A stretch of DNA of 55,442 nt from a virus, in the IMG/VR virus record IMGVR_UViG_3300027859_000018, positions 1-55,442 of that record; one strand, 5' to 3'. The position numbers and the translations under genes are program-made. Below the pieces are notes generated by a model, which saw only the letters and a list, made by a program, of their open reading frames with translations, was not told the DNA's origin and made no database searches. Shown piece after piece: positions 44,224 to 50,459 of this stretch (position 1 is the stretch's first letter; every line of letters starts with the position of its first letter).

Positions 44224-44439
44224 TTAAGGTCCTTCTATTATCATATCAATTTCTGTGCCGGAATAACAATCTTTTTCAGGCCAATTCAGCCATCTATTAG
44301 TTATTTCAATATGTTCATCAGTCGGTAAGCCTACCGCCCATATCATAGTAGCTATAGAGCTAGTGCACGCTACGGTAGCCAGAATAATACCGGTCCATAA
44401 CATCTGTCGGAACTGTTTTAAAAGTGTATGGTATTTCAT
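44224..44439 (-). CDS. Small single-pass membrane protein, 71 residues
   Basis: A transmembrane helix WTGIILATVACTSSIATMIW follows a basic amphipathic start (MKYHTLLKQFRQ); the C-terminal 35 residues are acidic and end MIIEGP. The frame is open further upstream to 44499, but the ATG at 44439 gives a normal membrane-protein start. Even so it overlaps the preceding gene by 80 bases, so the ATG at 44403 (59 residues) is possible. Confidence 0.5.
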   Translation of the reverse strand: MKYHTLLKQFRQMLWTGIILATVACTSSIATMIWAVGLPTDEHIEITNRWLNWPEKDCYSGTEIDMIIEGP

Positions 44440-44875
44440 TTTTATTACAAATTTTTCGTTTATCAATAATATAATATCGCCAATAACCGTGTATAGCATT
44501 AGACCGTTTGAACTCGTCTGGCATACACTGCGGCGGTTGTTTATATTCTATAGTTGGCATACCCTCAGGGTGCCTCATCAATGGCTCAGCACATTTAGTA
44601 ATTGTTAAATGTATTTTGCCATATCGTTTAGTATATTCATTACCTAAAGCTAACATATGTTCGTATAGCCAATAGTAATGGTGTGTATTTTCTCTAACCC
44701 AAATACTTGACGGATGATTTAAATGTGCAGTCTTATAAGGGACATTTTCATTTCCATAATATCTATGCGCAGTACAAAGCATCTGAGCTGATTCTAAAAT
44801 CATTTTTACTTTATGCTTATCGTATACATAGCTAGCTGCTAAGTGTGGGTCTTCGTGTAAATAAAATATATTCAT
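44360..44875 (-). CDS. Conserved phage protein with DKHxxKMxLESAQML motif
   Basis: A 171-residue protein. Its N-terminus is MNIFYLHEDPHLAASYVYD, then DKHKVKMILESAQMLCTAHR, then NHPSSIWVRENTHHYYWLYEH. This string of conserved residues is shared by many uncharacterised phage proteins. The chain is helical and rich in His, Tyr and Trp, and could be a nucleic-acid enzyme, but the function is not established. The ATGA overlap with the upstream 29-residue protein shows tight coupling. Confidence 0.7.
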   Translation of the reverse strand: MNIFYLHEDPHLAASYVYDKHKVKMILESAQMLCTAHRYYGNENVPYKTAHLNHPSSIWVRENTHHYYWLYEHMLALGNEYTKRYGKIHLTITKCAEPLMRHPEGMPTIEYKQPPQCMPDEFKRSNAIHGYWRYYIIDKRKICNKNEIPYTFKTVPTDVMDRYYSGYRSVH

Positions 44876-44961
44876 TCTTCGTTAATTAAATAAGTTGCCA
44901 TTAATAACATAATTAATGCAAATACTGCTAATACTATTGTAGCTTCTAATTCTACACTCAT
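44872..44961 (-). CDS. 29-residue single-transmembrane micro-protein
   Basis: ATG at 44961, TGA at 44872. Residues 5-24 are a continuous hydrophobic helix (ELEATIVLAVFALIMLLMAT) with acidic ends. It overlaps the genes on both sides by four bases (ATGA), which strongly supports translation. Such early micro-proteins often target host membrane complexes; no specific role can be assigned. Confidence 0.6.
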   Translation of the reverse strand: MSVELEATIVLAVFALIMLLMATYLINEE

Positions 44962-45239
44962 AATTTCTTTTTTAAATAATCAATTCTTTTTTTAATTACT
45001 CCAGCATGTTCATACTCTTCAGTTTCTTCATACTTTTTCATTACTATTTCTAATTGCTTTATTTCATCTCTTATTACATCTGTAGATGAAGTAAAAGTTA
45101 AATGTGAAAATCTATCTTCTTTAACTTCCTTTTGTCGCAAGACATCAGCTCCGTAAGTAGCTGTTTCAGGATTAATAAATTCGTCATATAAATCTTCTTT
45201 TATACGATTATACAACGCTTGATATTCTTCTTCACTCAT
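44958..45239 (-). CDS. Protein with a UVR-like C-terminal motif
   Basis: A 93-residue helical protein. The last 35 residues (QLEIVMKKYEETEEYEHAG, then VIKKRIDYLKKKL) match the helical-hairpin UVR motif of UvrB/UvrC, where it mediates protein contacts. The frame extends to an ATG at 45254, but that ATG sits inside promoter site B, so ATG 45239 (nine bases after GGATAAT) is taken as the start. It might interfere with or imitate excision-repair contacts. Confidence 0.6.
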   Translation of the reverse strand: MSEEEYQALYNRIKEDLYDEFINPETATYGADVLRQKEVKEDRFSHLTFTSSTDVIRDEIKQLEIVMKKYEETEEYEHAGVIKKRIDYLKKKL

Positions 45240-45245
45240 ATTTAT

Positions 45246-45277
45246 ATTATCCATATTGATTCGTATTTAGCTTGTAA
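45246..45277 (-). promoter_or_regulatory. Repeated early-promoter motif, site B
   Basis: A 32-bp copy: TTACAAGCTAAA, TACGAA, seven bases, GGATAAT on the minus strand. It overlaps the end of the upstream gene's coding region and lies directly before the UVR-motif gene at 44958-45239. Confidence 0.78.
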
Positions 45278-45737
45278 AATTAGGGTCTTCACATTTCATT
45301 AATCTAGTTTTACCATTAGCAAAGTCTGTATAATCCATATCTTCTGTGTACTTTTCAAGTATTTGCTCGGGTGTCATAACAAATACACACTGCTCTGTAT
45401 ATCTGTCGTGACAAGCAATCATAGTTTTATCTCTATCACCAGCCCATATAATATATGTATATTGATGGTCTATATTGTCTACGTCTGCATATAAATAGCA
45501 ACTGTCGTAGTAATGGTCGTGCACTAGCTTAGCCGCCATTGCTGAACCATCTTGTCTGTTATTTACTTTTAACCAGTTTGCTAATTGTACTGCTTGCCAT
45601 TCCGGATAACCATCATGGTGTAAATACATATGCACATAACTGTGTTTAGTAACGTCTTCAGGTGATATAGATAATCCTTTGCCTTCACCTCTTGCATGTC
45701 GTCTATCAACGACCATTGTTAAGTTTCTTGTTGCCAT
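45267..45737 (-). CDS. Conserved early protein with HxxHDGYPEW-type motif
   Basis: A 156-residue protein. MATRNLTMVVDRRHARGEG is followed by YVHMYLHHDGYPEWQAVQLA. This pattern, a short basic strand then a 'DGYP' loop, recurs in phage proteins of unknown function. The chain continues with conserved aromatic strands (QYTYIIWAGDRD, QCVFVMTPEQIL). An ATG 30 bases upstream overlaps the previous gene; ATG 45737 is preferred. Its end lies inside promoter site B. Confidence 0.6.
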   Translation of the reverse strand: MATRNLTMVVDRRHARGEGKGLSISPEDVTKHSYVHMYLHHDGYPEWQAVQLANWLKVNNRQDGSAMAAKLVHDHYYDSCYLYADVDNIDHQYTYIIWAGDRDKTMIACHDRYTEQCVFVMTPEQILEKYTEDMDYTDFANGKTRLMKCEDPNFTS

Positions 45738-45738
45738 A

Positions 45739-46191
45739 TTATTCTTCGTATTCGTGACCGTCGTCAACTAATTCATCAATTTTATCTTGATGTAAATCGT
45801 CATATACATCAGACCACCATTGTTCTAATTCAAGGGTGAAGTCATGTTCCATATCATCCCATAGATGAGGTTCAATCCATATATTTCCACCCTGTATCAT
45901 ATGTTCAACAGCTTGCTCAGACCATGCTTGATAGTCTTCATAATAATAACCGTCTTGACATACGTAAGGTTTTTCATCTTGAGTACACCAGTATATATCG
46001 TAACCATCACATGTTGATTCACTATATATTTTTAAGTCATGCTTGTTATCAAGCCAATCACTGGTGTTATCCATATGACCACCATATTCTGAGCCAATAT
46101 ATTCTATAATCCAGTTGGCGTCTGGTTCTTGCATAATGCCGTCTTCGTTTAGTTTTTCAACGACATCATCGTAATTTAATTTTTCACTCAT
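45739..46191 (-). CDS. Acidic hypothetical protein, 150 residues
   Basis: The protein is very acidic, with many Asp, Glu, Trp and Tyr residues (QWWSDVYDDLHQDKIDELVDD at the C-terminus). The N-terminus MSEKLNYDDVVEKLNEDG forms a helix. The overall charge and early position recall anti-restriction or DNA-mimic proteins of phages, but that is speculation. The start overlaps the previous stop (ATGA). Confidence 0.55.
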   Translation of the reverse strand: MSEKLNYDDVVEKLNEDGIMQEPDANWIIEYIGSEYGGHMDNTSDWLDNKHDLKIYSESTCDGYDIYWCTQDEKPYVCQDGYYYEDYQAWSEQAVEHMIQGGNIWIEPHLWDDMEHDFTLELEQWWSDVYDDLHQDKIDELVDDGHEYEE

Positions 46192-46427
46192 AATTTATAA
46201 TTTAATTTAATTCCGTCTTTTTCGATTAAGCTTAATAAATATTTGTAAAGCTCACGCTCTTGTCTACAACCAGCTAACACTTGCTCGTGTAACTCTCTGG
46301 GTATGAAGGGGTTATAGCTTTCATTTTTTAAGTCTAGTTCTTGTTCAGCAATTTTTCTGTCAAGACCTTTAATCGTTGCCCACATTTTTGTGTGTGCTTT
46401 TTCTTTTATTATATCACTTGTTTTCAT
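46188..46427 (-). CDS. Helical early protein, 79 residues
   Basis: The frame reaches back to ATG 46448, but that codon falls inside promoter site C, so the ATG at 46427 (MKTSDIIKEKAHTK) is the likely start. The chain is almost wholly helical and charged (TIKGLDRKIAEQELDLKNES), ending IEKDGIKLNYKL. No family is recognised. Confidence 0.55.
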   Translation of the reverse strand: MKTSDIIKEKAHTKMWATIKGLDRKIAEQELDLKNESYNPFIPRELHEQVLAGCRQERELYKYLLSLIEKDGIKLNYKL

Positions 46428-46434
46428 CAATTCT

Positions 46435-46466
46435 ATTATCCGTTCCATATCGTTTTTAGTCTGTAA
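46435..46466 (-). promoter_or_regulatory. Repeated early-promoter motif, site C
   Basis: A copy with slightly changed centre: TTACAGACTAAA, AACGAT, seven bases, GGATAAT. The 8- and 7-base spacings are unchanged. It lies between the 53-residue gene and the helical 79-residue gene, overlapping the end of the former. Confidence 0.72.
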
Positions 46467-46617
46467 TAATTTCAGGATTATCAGTTGCCATCCATTCTAT
46501 ATTACTAAGTGAATGACCTTGCGAAGAAATGTAATCTTCTTCGTTCATACTTATACTCCTCATGTCGTATCTATAGACTTGGCCGTCTATAAAATCTAAT
46601 ACAAATATATATTTCAT
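46456..46617 (-). CDS. Hypothetical 53-residue early protein
   Basis: The frame is open to 46689, but the extra N-terminus is a translation of the tRNA gene, so the ATG at 46617 (MKYIFVLDFIDGQVYRYDM) is used. It is a small beta-rich acidic protein ending MATDNPEIITD. It lies 14 bases after the tRNA, so it probably shares its transcript. The function is unknown. Confidence 0.6.
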   Translation of the reverse strand: MKYIFVLDFIDGQVYRYDMRSISMNEEDYISSQGHSLSNIEWMATDNPEIITD

Positions 46618-46631
46618 AATTTTAATTTTAG

Positions 46632-46703
<72 letters not shown>

Positions 46704-46709
46704 ATATTT

Positions 46710-46768
46710 AGACCCTGCGGAATTTTACCGCGACCACGTTTGAACCACGTTGCTAAACTTACTGGTCT
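46710..46768 (-). other. tRNA-like or degenerate structured element
   Basis: A 59-nt stretch just before the tRNA. It closes with AGACC/GGTCT ends, contains a T-arm-like hairpin GCGG-TAAAATT-CCGC, and a middle arm around GTTCAAA. It is too short and lacks a proper D arm to be a normal tRNA. It may be a decayed tRNA or part of a structured leader RNA. Base pairing is real by inspection; identity is not. Confidence 0.3.
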
Positions 46769-46793
46769 GTGTAACAAACAAACACAATATTAT

Positions 46794-46996
46794 GAGTGAG
46801 GCGGACAGGACTGGAATGTTAGAGATGCCCCGCGCCTAGCGGGAACGACTTACACTCTTTTATCTGTTTATCCTGTCTTTCTTACCGTCATCGAGCCTCT
46901 CTTTGCAACCCCGTCGGGTACTACACGCCAACGACCACGCATTTGTGGGTACGACGTCGAGCCTTTAATCTGGTCTTCCAACCTTAAACCTCACTC
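46794..46996 (-). ncRNA. Candidate structured non-coding RNA upstream of the tRNA
   Basis: About 200 nt, richer in G+C than the neighbours and without a convincing reading frame. The ends pair: 46794-46801 (GAGTGAGG) with 46989-46996 (CCTCACTC). Inside are 46804-46810 with 46871-46877 (GACAGGA/TCCTGTC), 46829-46833 with 46839-46843 (CCCGC/GCGGG), 46908-46911 with 46916-46919, and 46935-46938 with 46945-46948. Two copies of TCGAGCCT (46891, 46957) lie in the loops. It lies downstream of promoter site D and before the tRNA. The whole gap 46704-47103 contains no gene. Confidence 0.45.
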
Positions 46997-47102
46997 CGCA
47001 ATTCGAGTCGCTCATAGCTTCACGTAACACATCCCACACTCTTTCAGTGGTTCGAAACATACTTCGCTAGCGGTGCGCTTCTATTGCAATTCGTTCATAT
47101 AT

Positions 47103-47134
47103 ATTATCCGTTATACTTCGTATTTAGTTTGTGA
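47103..47134 (-). promoter_or_regulatory. Repeated early-promoter motif, site D
   Basis: Copy: TCACAAACTAAA, TACGAA, seven bases, GGATAAT. It lies in the last codons of the small gene 47104-47298, with no protein gene immediately after it; the next features on the strand are the candidate RNA and the tRNA. This copy would therefore drive RNA expression. Confidence 0.78.
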
Positions 47135-47298
47135 ACAACTCGCTGGCGGATATGATGTATAGCATCGGTGAAATCGTCGCCGTCTAGCTTATCTACAATC
47201 GTATCATCTACCGCCCATGCAATATTGTGGTCTATTAGCTCATCTAATACTTCTACCACACAATCTGCGATATGTTCTAACTCTTTCATTTTACTCAT
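47104..47298 (-). CDS. Hypothetical 64-residue acidic protein
   Basis: A helical acidic chain MSKMKELEHIADCVVEVLD, then AWAVDDTIVDKLDGDDFTD and IRQRVVHKLNTKYNG. The C-terminal codons also make up promoter site D. The start overlaps the previous stop by 8 bases. No function is known. Confidence 0.55.
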   Translation of the reverse strand: MSKMKELEHIADCVVEVLDELIDHNIAWAVDDTIVDKLDGDDFTDAIHHIRQRVVHKLNTKYNG

Positions 47299-47518
47299 CT
47301 TTATTTGTGTATATTGGTTTATTTATTTTTCTTACTATAATTTCCATAGTCCATGACCCATCTTCTTGTATACCAAGTATTTCAAATTTACCTGTATTCA
47401 TTACTTTAGTAATTTTACCTCCAATATCCGATCGAAACGGTATAGTTACAATTTCGCATTCTTCAGTTATTGGCTTTACTAAATCATTTGGGCTTCTCAT
47501 AAATGTAAATGTTCTCAT
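47291..47518 (-). CDS. Hypothetical 75-residue protein, SH3-like beta barrel possible
   Basis: MRTFTFMRSPNDLVKPITE is followed by strands IVTIPFRSDIGG, KITKVMNTGKFEILGI and SWTMEIIVRKINKP, an arrangement like a small SH3-type barrel. An upstream extension exists in frame to 47629, but it would run deep into the previous gene; ATG 47518 forms an ATGA overlap with it. The function is unknown. Confidence 0.55.
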   Translation of the reverse strand: MRTFTFMRSPNDLVKPITEECEIVTIPFRSDIGGKITKVMNTGKFEILGIQEDGSWTMEIIVRKINKPIYTNKDE

Positions 47519-47736
47519 AATGTTTCGTATTCTTTTAATTCGTCTTGTATTGTTAATTTTAATTCTTTCGCAACATAGTTTATATGTTTCGTAGTAGTAA
47601 CAGAAGAGGACATACCGTGTACTCTCCATTTTACTTTATATAATTTATCACCGTCTATTTCGGCTACTAAAGTATCATAGGAATATACATTATTACCTAT
47701 TACTTTTAAATTCATTTTATATCTTTCTAATCTCAT
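47515..47736 (-). CDS. Small conserved phage protein with VTTTKHINYVAKEL motif
   Basis: A 73-residue protein. The core VIGNNVYSYDTLVAEIDGD, a strand pair KLYKVKWRVHG and the motif SSVTTTKHINYVAKELKL recur in short proteins of diverse phages and may bind nucleic acid. A second ATG at 47715 is an alternative start. There is an ATGA overlap with the next gene. Confidence 0.6.
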   Translation of the reverse strand: MRLERYKMNLKVIGNNVYSYDTLVAEIDGDKLYKVKWRVHGMSSSVTTTKHINYVAKELKLTIQDELKEYETL

Positions 47737-47746
47737 AGTATATAGT

Positions 47747-47917
47747 TTAATAGCAAATGTCGCACGGTATATGTACGTTGTTTACTTGTCCAGTTATTAA
47801 TAAAAATAGCATATAACCTATTCCTGTAAATGCCATTGTTCCTAGCGAGATAATAAATGCATGAATCATTACGTTACCTATTTTTGCTAATGTTAAGTGT
47901 TTAAATATTTGTTTCAT
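47747..47917 (-). CDS. Single-pass membrane micro-protein, 56 residues (paralogue 1)
   Basis: ATG at 47917, TAA at 47747. The start MKQIFKHLTLAKIGNVMIH is followed by the hydrophobic helix AFIISLGTMAFTGIGYMLFL and a short tail with two Cys (IPCDICY). The protein at 50450-50620 has the same length and pattern, so the two look like paralogues. It overlaps the upstream gene by 17 bases. Confidence 0.6.
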   Translation of the reverse strand: MKQIFKHLTLAKIGNVMIHAFIISLGTMAFTGIGYMLFLLITGQVNNVHIPCDICY

Positions 47918-48104
47918 CTTTTTCTATTCTTTTTACCAATCCTCTGATTGCGTTAATAAAATCGTCTGCGTTATCTTCTTTTCTTCTTTGATAATTGCTA
48001 TAGTTTAATGTACCGTTAGCTCTCATCTCGGTGAACACAGCTTCACCTTGTTCGTATTGGGTTAAAGCTTGCGCTAGTTCCAGTATTATATTTATTTTTG
48101 TCAT
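47901..48104 (-). CDS. Hypothetical 67-residue protein
   Basis: Mostly helical: MTKINIILELAQALTQYEQ, ending RGLVKRIEKDETNI. The middle is charged (SNYQRRKEDNADDFINAI). No family is recognised. The upstream gene overlaps its start by 4 bases (ATGA). Confidence 0.55.
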   Translation of the reverse strand: MTKINIILELAQALTQYEQGEAVFTEMRANGTLNYSNYQRRKEDNADDFINAIRGLVKRIEKDETNI

Positions 48105-48319
48105 CTTATATTAAATGCTTTATGTGCGTTATATTTAGCGTATTCAGCAACACCCATTCGGAATTGCCATTCTCTTCTTCTATAGTTGATGTCAGTGCAC
48201 CACTTTTTCCAAGCTATAGTTCTGGTTGATTCACCATACTTTTTCTCAAACTCAATTACTTGATTAAGTTTGTCAGCAATTTTTTCTGCTGGATAATCTT
48301 TATATTCTTTATTCATCAT
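48101..48319 (-). CDS. Hypothetical 72-residue basic protein
   Basis: The first ATG of the frame is at 48319; the longer frame would begin at a TTG. The chain is basic and aromatic (RRREWQFRMGVAEYAKYNA) with helical segments KIADKLNQVIEFEKK and RTIAWKKWCTDINYR. It overlaps the upstream zinc-knuckle gene by 11 bases. No function is known. Confidence 0.55.
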   Translation of the reverse strand: MMNKEYKDYPAEKIADKLNQVIEFEKKYGESTRTIAWKKWCTDINYRRREWQFRMGVAEYAKYNAHKAFNIR

Positions 48320-48407
48320 ATTCAAATTCTGTGTGTTCTTTACAATCAGAGCATAGACCTGTGTTATATAGTTCTGTAGCTCCGCAACATTCGCTTACTC
48401 TATTCAT
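48309..48407 (-). CDS. 32-residue zinc-knuckle micro-protein
   Basis: ATG at 48407, TAA at 48309. Four cysteines in the pattern CC...CxxC (MNRVSECCGATELYNTGLC, then SDCKEH), followed by an acidic tail. This 'CCGA...GLCSDCKEH' pattern is found in many tiny phage proteins and resembles a minimal zinc ribbon. It probably binds zinc; the partner is unknown. Confidence 0.65.
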   Translation of the reverse strand: MNRVSECCGATELYNTGLCSDCKEHTEFEYDE

Positions 48408-48630
48408 CTTTTAATATATTAGTTCCATAAAGCATGGAGTTAATACCTAAGTCAGCTTTATTAATATTAGTAAATAATATTAAATCTTTTATAGTTGAAA
48501 TCTTTAATTCAGACCATAATACTTTAGACATTAGTGTGTATTTGATTGTACTTACACTGTCGTATTGTTTAGAGCTTTTATCTAGTTGCTCTTTGATTGT
48601 TGGTTTTAATTGTTCGTAAATGTTTGTCAT
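48400..48630 (-). CDS. Hypothetical 76-residue protein
   Basis: The protein starts MTNIYEQLKPTIKEQLDKSS, and the remainder is helical with few charged patches (SKVLWSELKISTIKDLILF). Promoter site E ends about 17 bases before its ATG. The stop overlaps the start of the zinc-knuckle gene. No family is recognised. Confidence 0.55.
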   Translation of the reverse strand: MTNIYEQLKPTIKEQLDKSSKQYDSVSTIKYTLMSKVLWSELKISTIKDLILFTNINKADLGINSMLYGTNILKDE

Positions 48631-48647
48631 AATTATTATTTTATTTT

Positions 48648-48679
48648 ATTATCCGTTTTAATTCGTATTTAACACGTAA
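48648..48679 (-). promoter_or_regulatory. Repeated early-promoter motif, site E
   Basis: Copy: TTACGTGTTAAA, TACGAA, seven bases, GGATAAT, followed by an A/T-only leader to ATG 48630. It overlaps the last codons of the gene 48658-48843. Confidence 0.78.
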
Positions 48680-48843
48680 AATCGTTTTGTAAATACTTTC
48701 TTTTGAGGTAGCTTATACCTTCTATTCCCCATACCTTTACACTCACCGTATATTTTAAGTACTTCAGTATGTCTGAATCTTCTTTGTTTCTTTTTGTCTT
48801 CTACATATTGCAGAAGCTCTCTCATATTAGTTGGTGCCTTCAT
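48658..48843 (-). CDS. Hypothetical 61-residue basic protein
   Basis: MKAPTNMRELLQYVEDKKKQ is followed by RRFRHTEVLKIYGECKG and a basic C-terminus (KKVFTKRFYVLNTN). The ending residues are encoded inside promoter site E. It overlaps the upstream 45-residue gene by 17 bases. Confidence 0.55.
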   Translation of the reverse strand: MKAPTNMRELLQYVEDKKKQRRFRHTEVLKIYGECKGMGNRRYKLPQKKVFTKRFYVLNTN

Positions 48844-48964
48844 AAAATTCTATCATTTGGTTACACTTTTCAAGTGAATCTATGCTCACCCATTCGTCTA
48901 TATCTTCAACGTATATCATACCGTTGACTACATCGTTTACTAGTTTATATTTATCGTATCTCAT
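48827..48964 (-). CDS. Hypothetical 45-residue acidic protein
   Basis: ATG at 48964, TAA at 48827. MRYDKYKLVNDVVNGMIYV is followed by EDIDEWVSIDSLEKCNQM and a short acidic end. No family is recognised. Packing and overlap with its neighbours fit the early operon style. Confidence 0.5.
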   Translation of the reverse strand: MRYDKYKLVNDVVNGMIYVEDIDEWVSIDSLEKCNQMIEFYEGTN

Positions 48965-48984
48965 AATTATATTTTTTTTATTAG

Positions 48985-49207
48985 TTAAAATGGTAAAATA
49001 GTTTTTTCTATATAGGTTAAACCTTTGAATTTAAACCAGTGACTTTTTCCATATTTATATTGGTCAATGCCATCTTCATCTTTTCCAAGGTGAATTTGTT
49101 TAAAGCCGAAGCTAGGTGGCAAAGTGCCTATAAAATAACCTTGGTAAGTTATATTATTTAGTTTGATTTGATTTGAGTTTTTTAAGGATTTTTATAGTGT
49201 TTGTCAT
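48985..49207 (-). pseudogene. Small early gene interrupted by a one-base frame change
   Basis: From ATG 49207 the frame reads MTNTIKILKK and then stops after 17 codons. Moving forward one base at the A6 run (T6 on the plus strand, 49178-49183) opens a convincing protein of 73 residues in total, with GYFIGTLPPSFGFKQIHLG and YGKSHWFKFKGLTYIEKT, ending LPF. The downstream part has no ATG of its own. Either a single-base indel (natural or sequencing) broke the gene, or the frame is restored by slippage. Confidence 0.6.
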
Positions 49208-49223
49208 AACTTTAATTTATTTT

Positions 49224-49255
49224 ATTATCCATTTAGTTTCGTATTTAGTTTGTAA
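49224..49255 (-). promoter_or_regulatory. Repeated early-promoter motif, site F
   Basis: Copy closest to the consensus: TTACAAACTAAA, TACGAA, seven bases, GGATAAT, followed by an A/T-rich leader to ATG 49207. It lies directly after the stop of the 97-residue gene. Confidence 0.8.
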
Positions 49256-49257
49256 TT

Positions 49258-49551
49258 TTATTCAAAGTAATCTTTATAATTTTCAAGTAAGCTTTCCATA
49301 TATTCTTTATCTTCCATTTCTTCACTACTTAGTTGGTGGCCTTTAATAAACTTTACAACTTTTAGTAATTCCTTTAATAACTCTACACTAGTATATTTTA
49401 ATTTTTCGTCAAACCAATCTTGATTTACTATATTTTTATCTAGTACATAGTCAAATATTTTATTTTCATTATTTATATTTTCTTCAGTTCCCCAATACTC
49501 TACATTAGTATGGTTTTTAATTTCTTCTTTTATTAAGTTTATTATTTTCAT
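49258..49551 (-). CDS. Acidic hypothetical protein, 97 residues
   Basis: A helical chain starting MKIINLIKEEIKNHTNVEY with a C-terminal acidic half (EEMEDKEYMESLLENYKDYFE, in part). The high negative charge and early position are like small inhibitors of host enzymes, but no family is known. It lies 4 bases after the upstream 41-residue gene and just before promoter site F. Confidence 0.55.
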   Translation of the reverse strand: MKIINLIKEEIKNHTNVEYWGTEENINNENKIFDYVLDKNIVNQDWFDEKLKYTSVELLKELLKVVKFIKGHQLSSEEMEDKEYMESLLENYKDYFE

Positions 49552-49555
49552 AGTA

Positions 49556-49681
49556 TTATTTATTAATAGTTATTTTCATTTGAAAGGGATTTGGGTATTC
49601 AATTTCTACATTGAAATCTTCGACTTGAGTATTTAAAGTTTCTAAGTCTTTTAATTGTTGAATTAGTTTTTTAAGTGTCAT
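49556..49681 (-). CDS. Hypothetical 41-residue protein
   Basis: ATG at 49681, TAA at 49556. MTLKKLIQQLKDLETLNTQ forms a leucine-rich helix, then VEIEYPNPFQMKITINK forms two strands. It directly follows promoter site G with a 26-base leader after GGATAAT. Confidence 0.55.
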   Translation of the reverse strand: MTLKKLIQQLKDLETLNTQVEDFNVEIEYPNPFQMKITINK

Positions 49682-49706
49682 TTTATTATTTTTTAATTAC
49701 ACTTAT

Positions 49707-49738
49707 ATTATCCAAATATCTTCGTAATTCGTTTGTAA
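49707..49738 (-). promoter_or_regulatory. Repeated early-promoter motif, site G
   Basis: Copy: TTACAAACGAAT, TACGAA, seven bases, GGATAAT. Downstream identity continues as ATAAGTGTAA, shared with site H and mostly with site I, so the initial transcribed region is also conserved. Confidence 0.78.
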
Positions 49739-49741
49739 ATA

Positions 49742-50087
49742 AAAGTATACACTTTGTTTGTATAGTGAAATTTGTTTAATAGTATTATACTTAAACTTGT
49801 AGTGAGTGAAGTAGTTAGTGTGACATTTACTACATAATATAGTATAATAGGTAGCTTTTGTCACTATATTTACCGACTGTCATTACGTCATGTTAATAAA
49901 TATGTATGACAATACGACATACGGTAAGATTTCCGGCGCAGTTTTTGCTATACGCAATGCTATACATTGCTATACACCGAATCCCTCCGGTGCCGAGTGA
50001 TGCTTTCCGCATATCTTGCCTTTGGGATTGGATCTGAGGGGCTGGGATTCCGGCTTACCAATTTAGTGCGTTCCCTCAGGTTAGACC
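49742..50087. other. Non-coding stretch with nested hairpins
   Basis: About 350 bases without a gene. A symmetrical 56-base structure spans 49871-49926: TACCG/CGGTA outside, GTC/GAC, then GTCAT/ATGAC around an A/T loop. Other hairpins are GCAATG (49954-49959) with CATTGC (49965-49970), and CACCG (49975-49979) with CGGTG (49988-49992). GCTATA occurs three times near 49947-49973. The right half is richer in G+C. It could be a replication origin, a regulatory RNA or a transcript end; nothing decides between these. Confidence 0.5.
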
Positions 50088-50399
50088 TTACTTCTTTTTA
50101 GCAAGGTCGACTCTTTCAATAACACATTCTCTAGTGTTGCTTGGCATGTCAGTTGACTGAGACCAGTAGCCTCTCTTTAGCCAGCAAGGCATGATGTTTA
50201 ACTTAGGTAGCATTATCTTTAATACTTCGTCGTGGTTATAAGTTATCTTTTGATTCTTATTGTTAGTGAAGGTTATTACTTGACCTCTACCATACCATGA
50301 CTTTCTTACTACAAAGTTCTTTCTTGTTATTGGTGGAAAGATTTCTTTTAATTCTTTCTTACTTAGTTTTGCGATTGCTTCTGTTAATTTAGTATTCAT
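50088..50399 (-). CDS. Hypothetical 103-residue basic protein
   Basis: MNTKLTEAIAKLSKKELKE forms a basic helix. The middle has RKSWYGRGQVITFTNNKNQ and a C-terminal strand pair CVIERVDLAKKK. It is likely globular and basic, with no family recognised. Promoter site H ends about 28 bases before its ATG. Confidence 0.55.
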   Translation of the reverse strand: MNTKLTEAIAKLSKKELKEIFPPITRKNFVVRKSWYGRGQVITFTNNKNQKITYNHDEVLKIMLPKLNIMPCWLKRGYWSQSTDMPSNTRECVIERVDLAKKK

Positions 50400-50427
50400 A
50401 TTATTATTATTTATTTGTTACACTTAT

Positions 50428-50459
50428 ATTATCCAACATACTACGTGTTTCATCCGTAA
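50428..50459 (-). promoter_or_regulatory. Repeated early-promoter motif, site H
   Basis: Copy with changed centre: TTACGGATGAAA, CACGTA, seven bases, GGATAAT, followed by ATAAGTGTAAC as at site G. It includes the stop codon of the 56-residue membrane protein. Confidence 0.72.

Noticed and set aside
45240-45254. ATG 45254 as start of the UVR-motif gene.
   Set aside because: The codon lies inside promoter site B; ATG 45239 follows the promoter directly.
46710-46768. Suppressor tRNA reading UGA, suggesting stop-codon reassignment.
   Set aside because: The cloverleaf is incomplete, and genes throughout the window end cleanly at UGA, UAA and UAG, so there is no sign of recoding.
49170-49190. Canonical -1 slippery heptamer A AAA AAC at the split small gene.
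   Set aside because: The heptamer is in phase with the downstream frame, not the starting frame; the needed change is +1 (or -2), so standard -1 frameshifting does not explain it.
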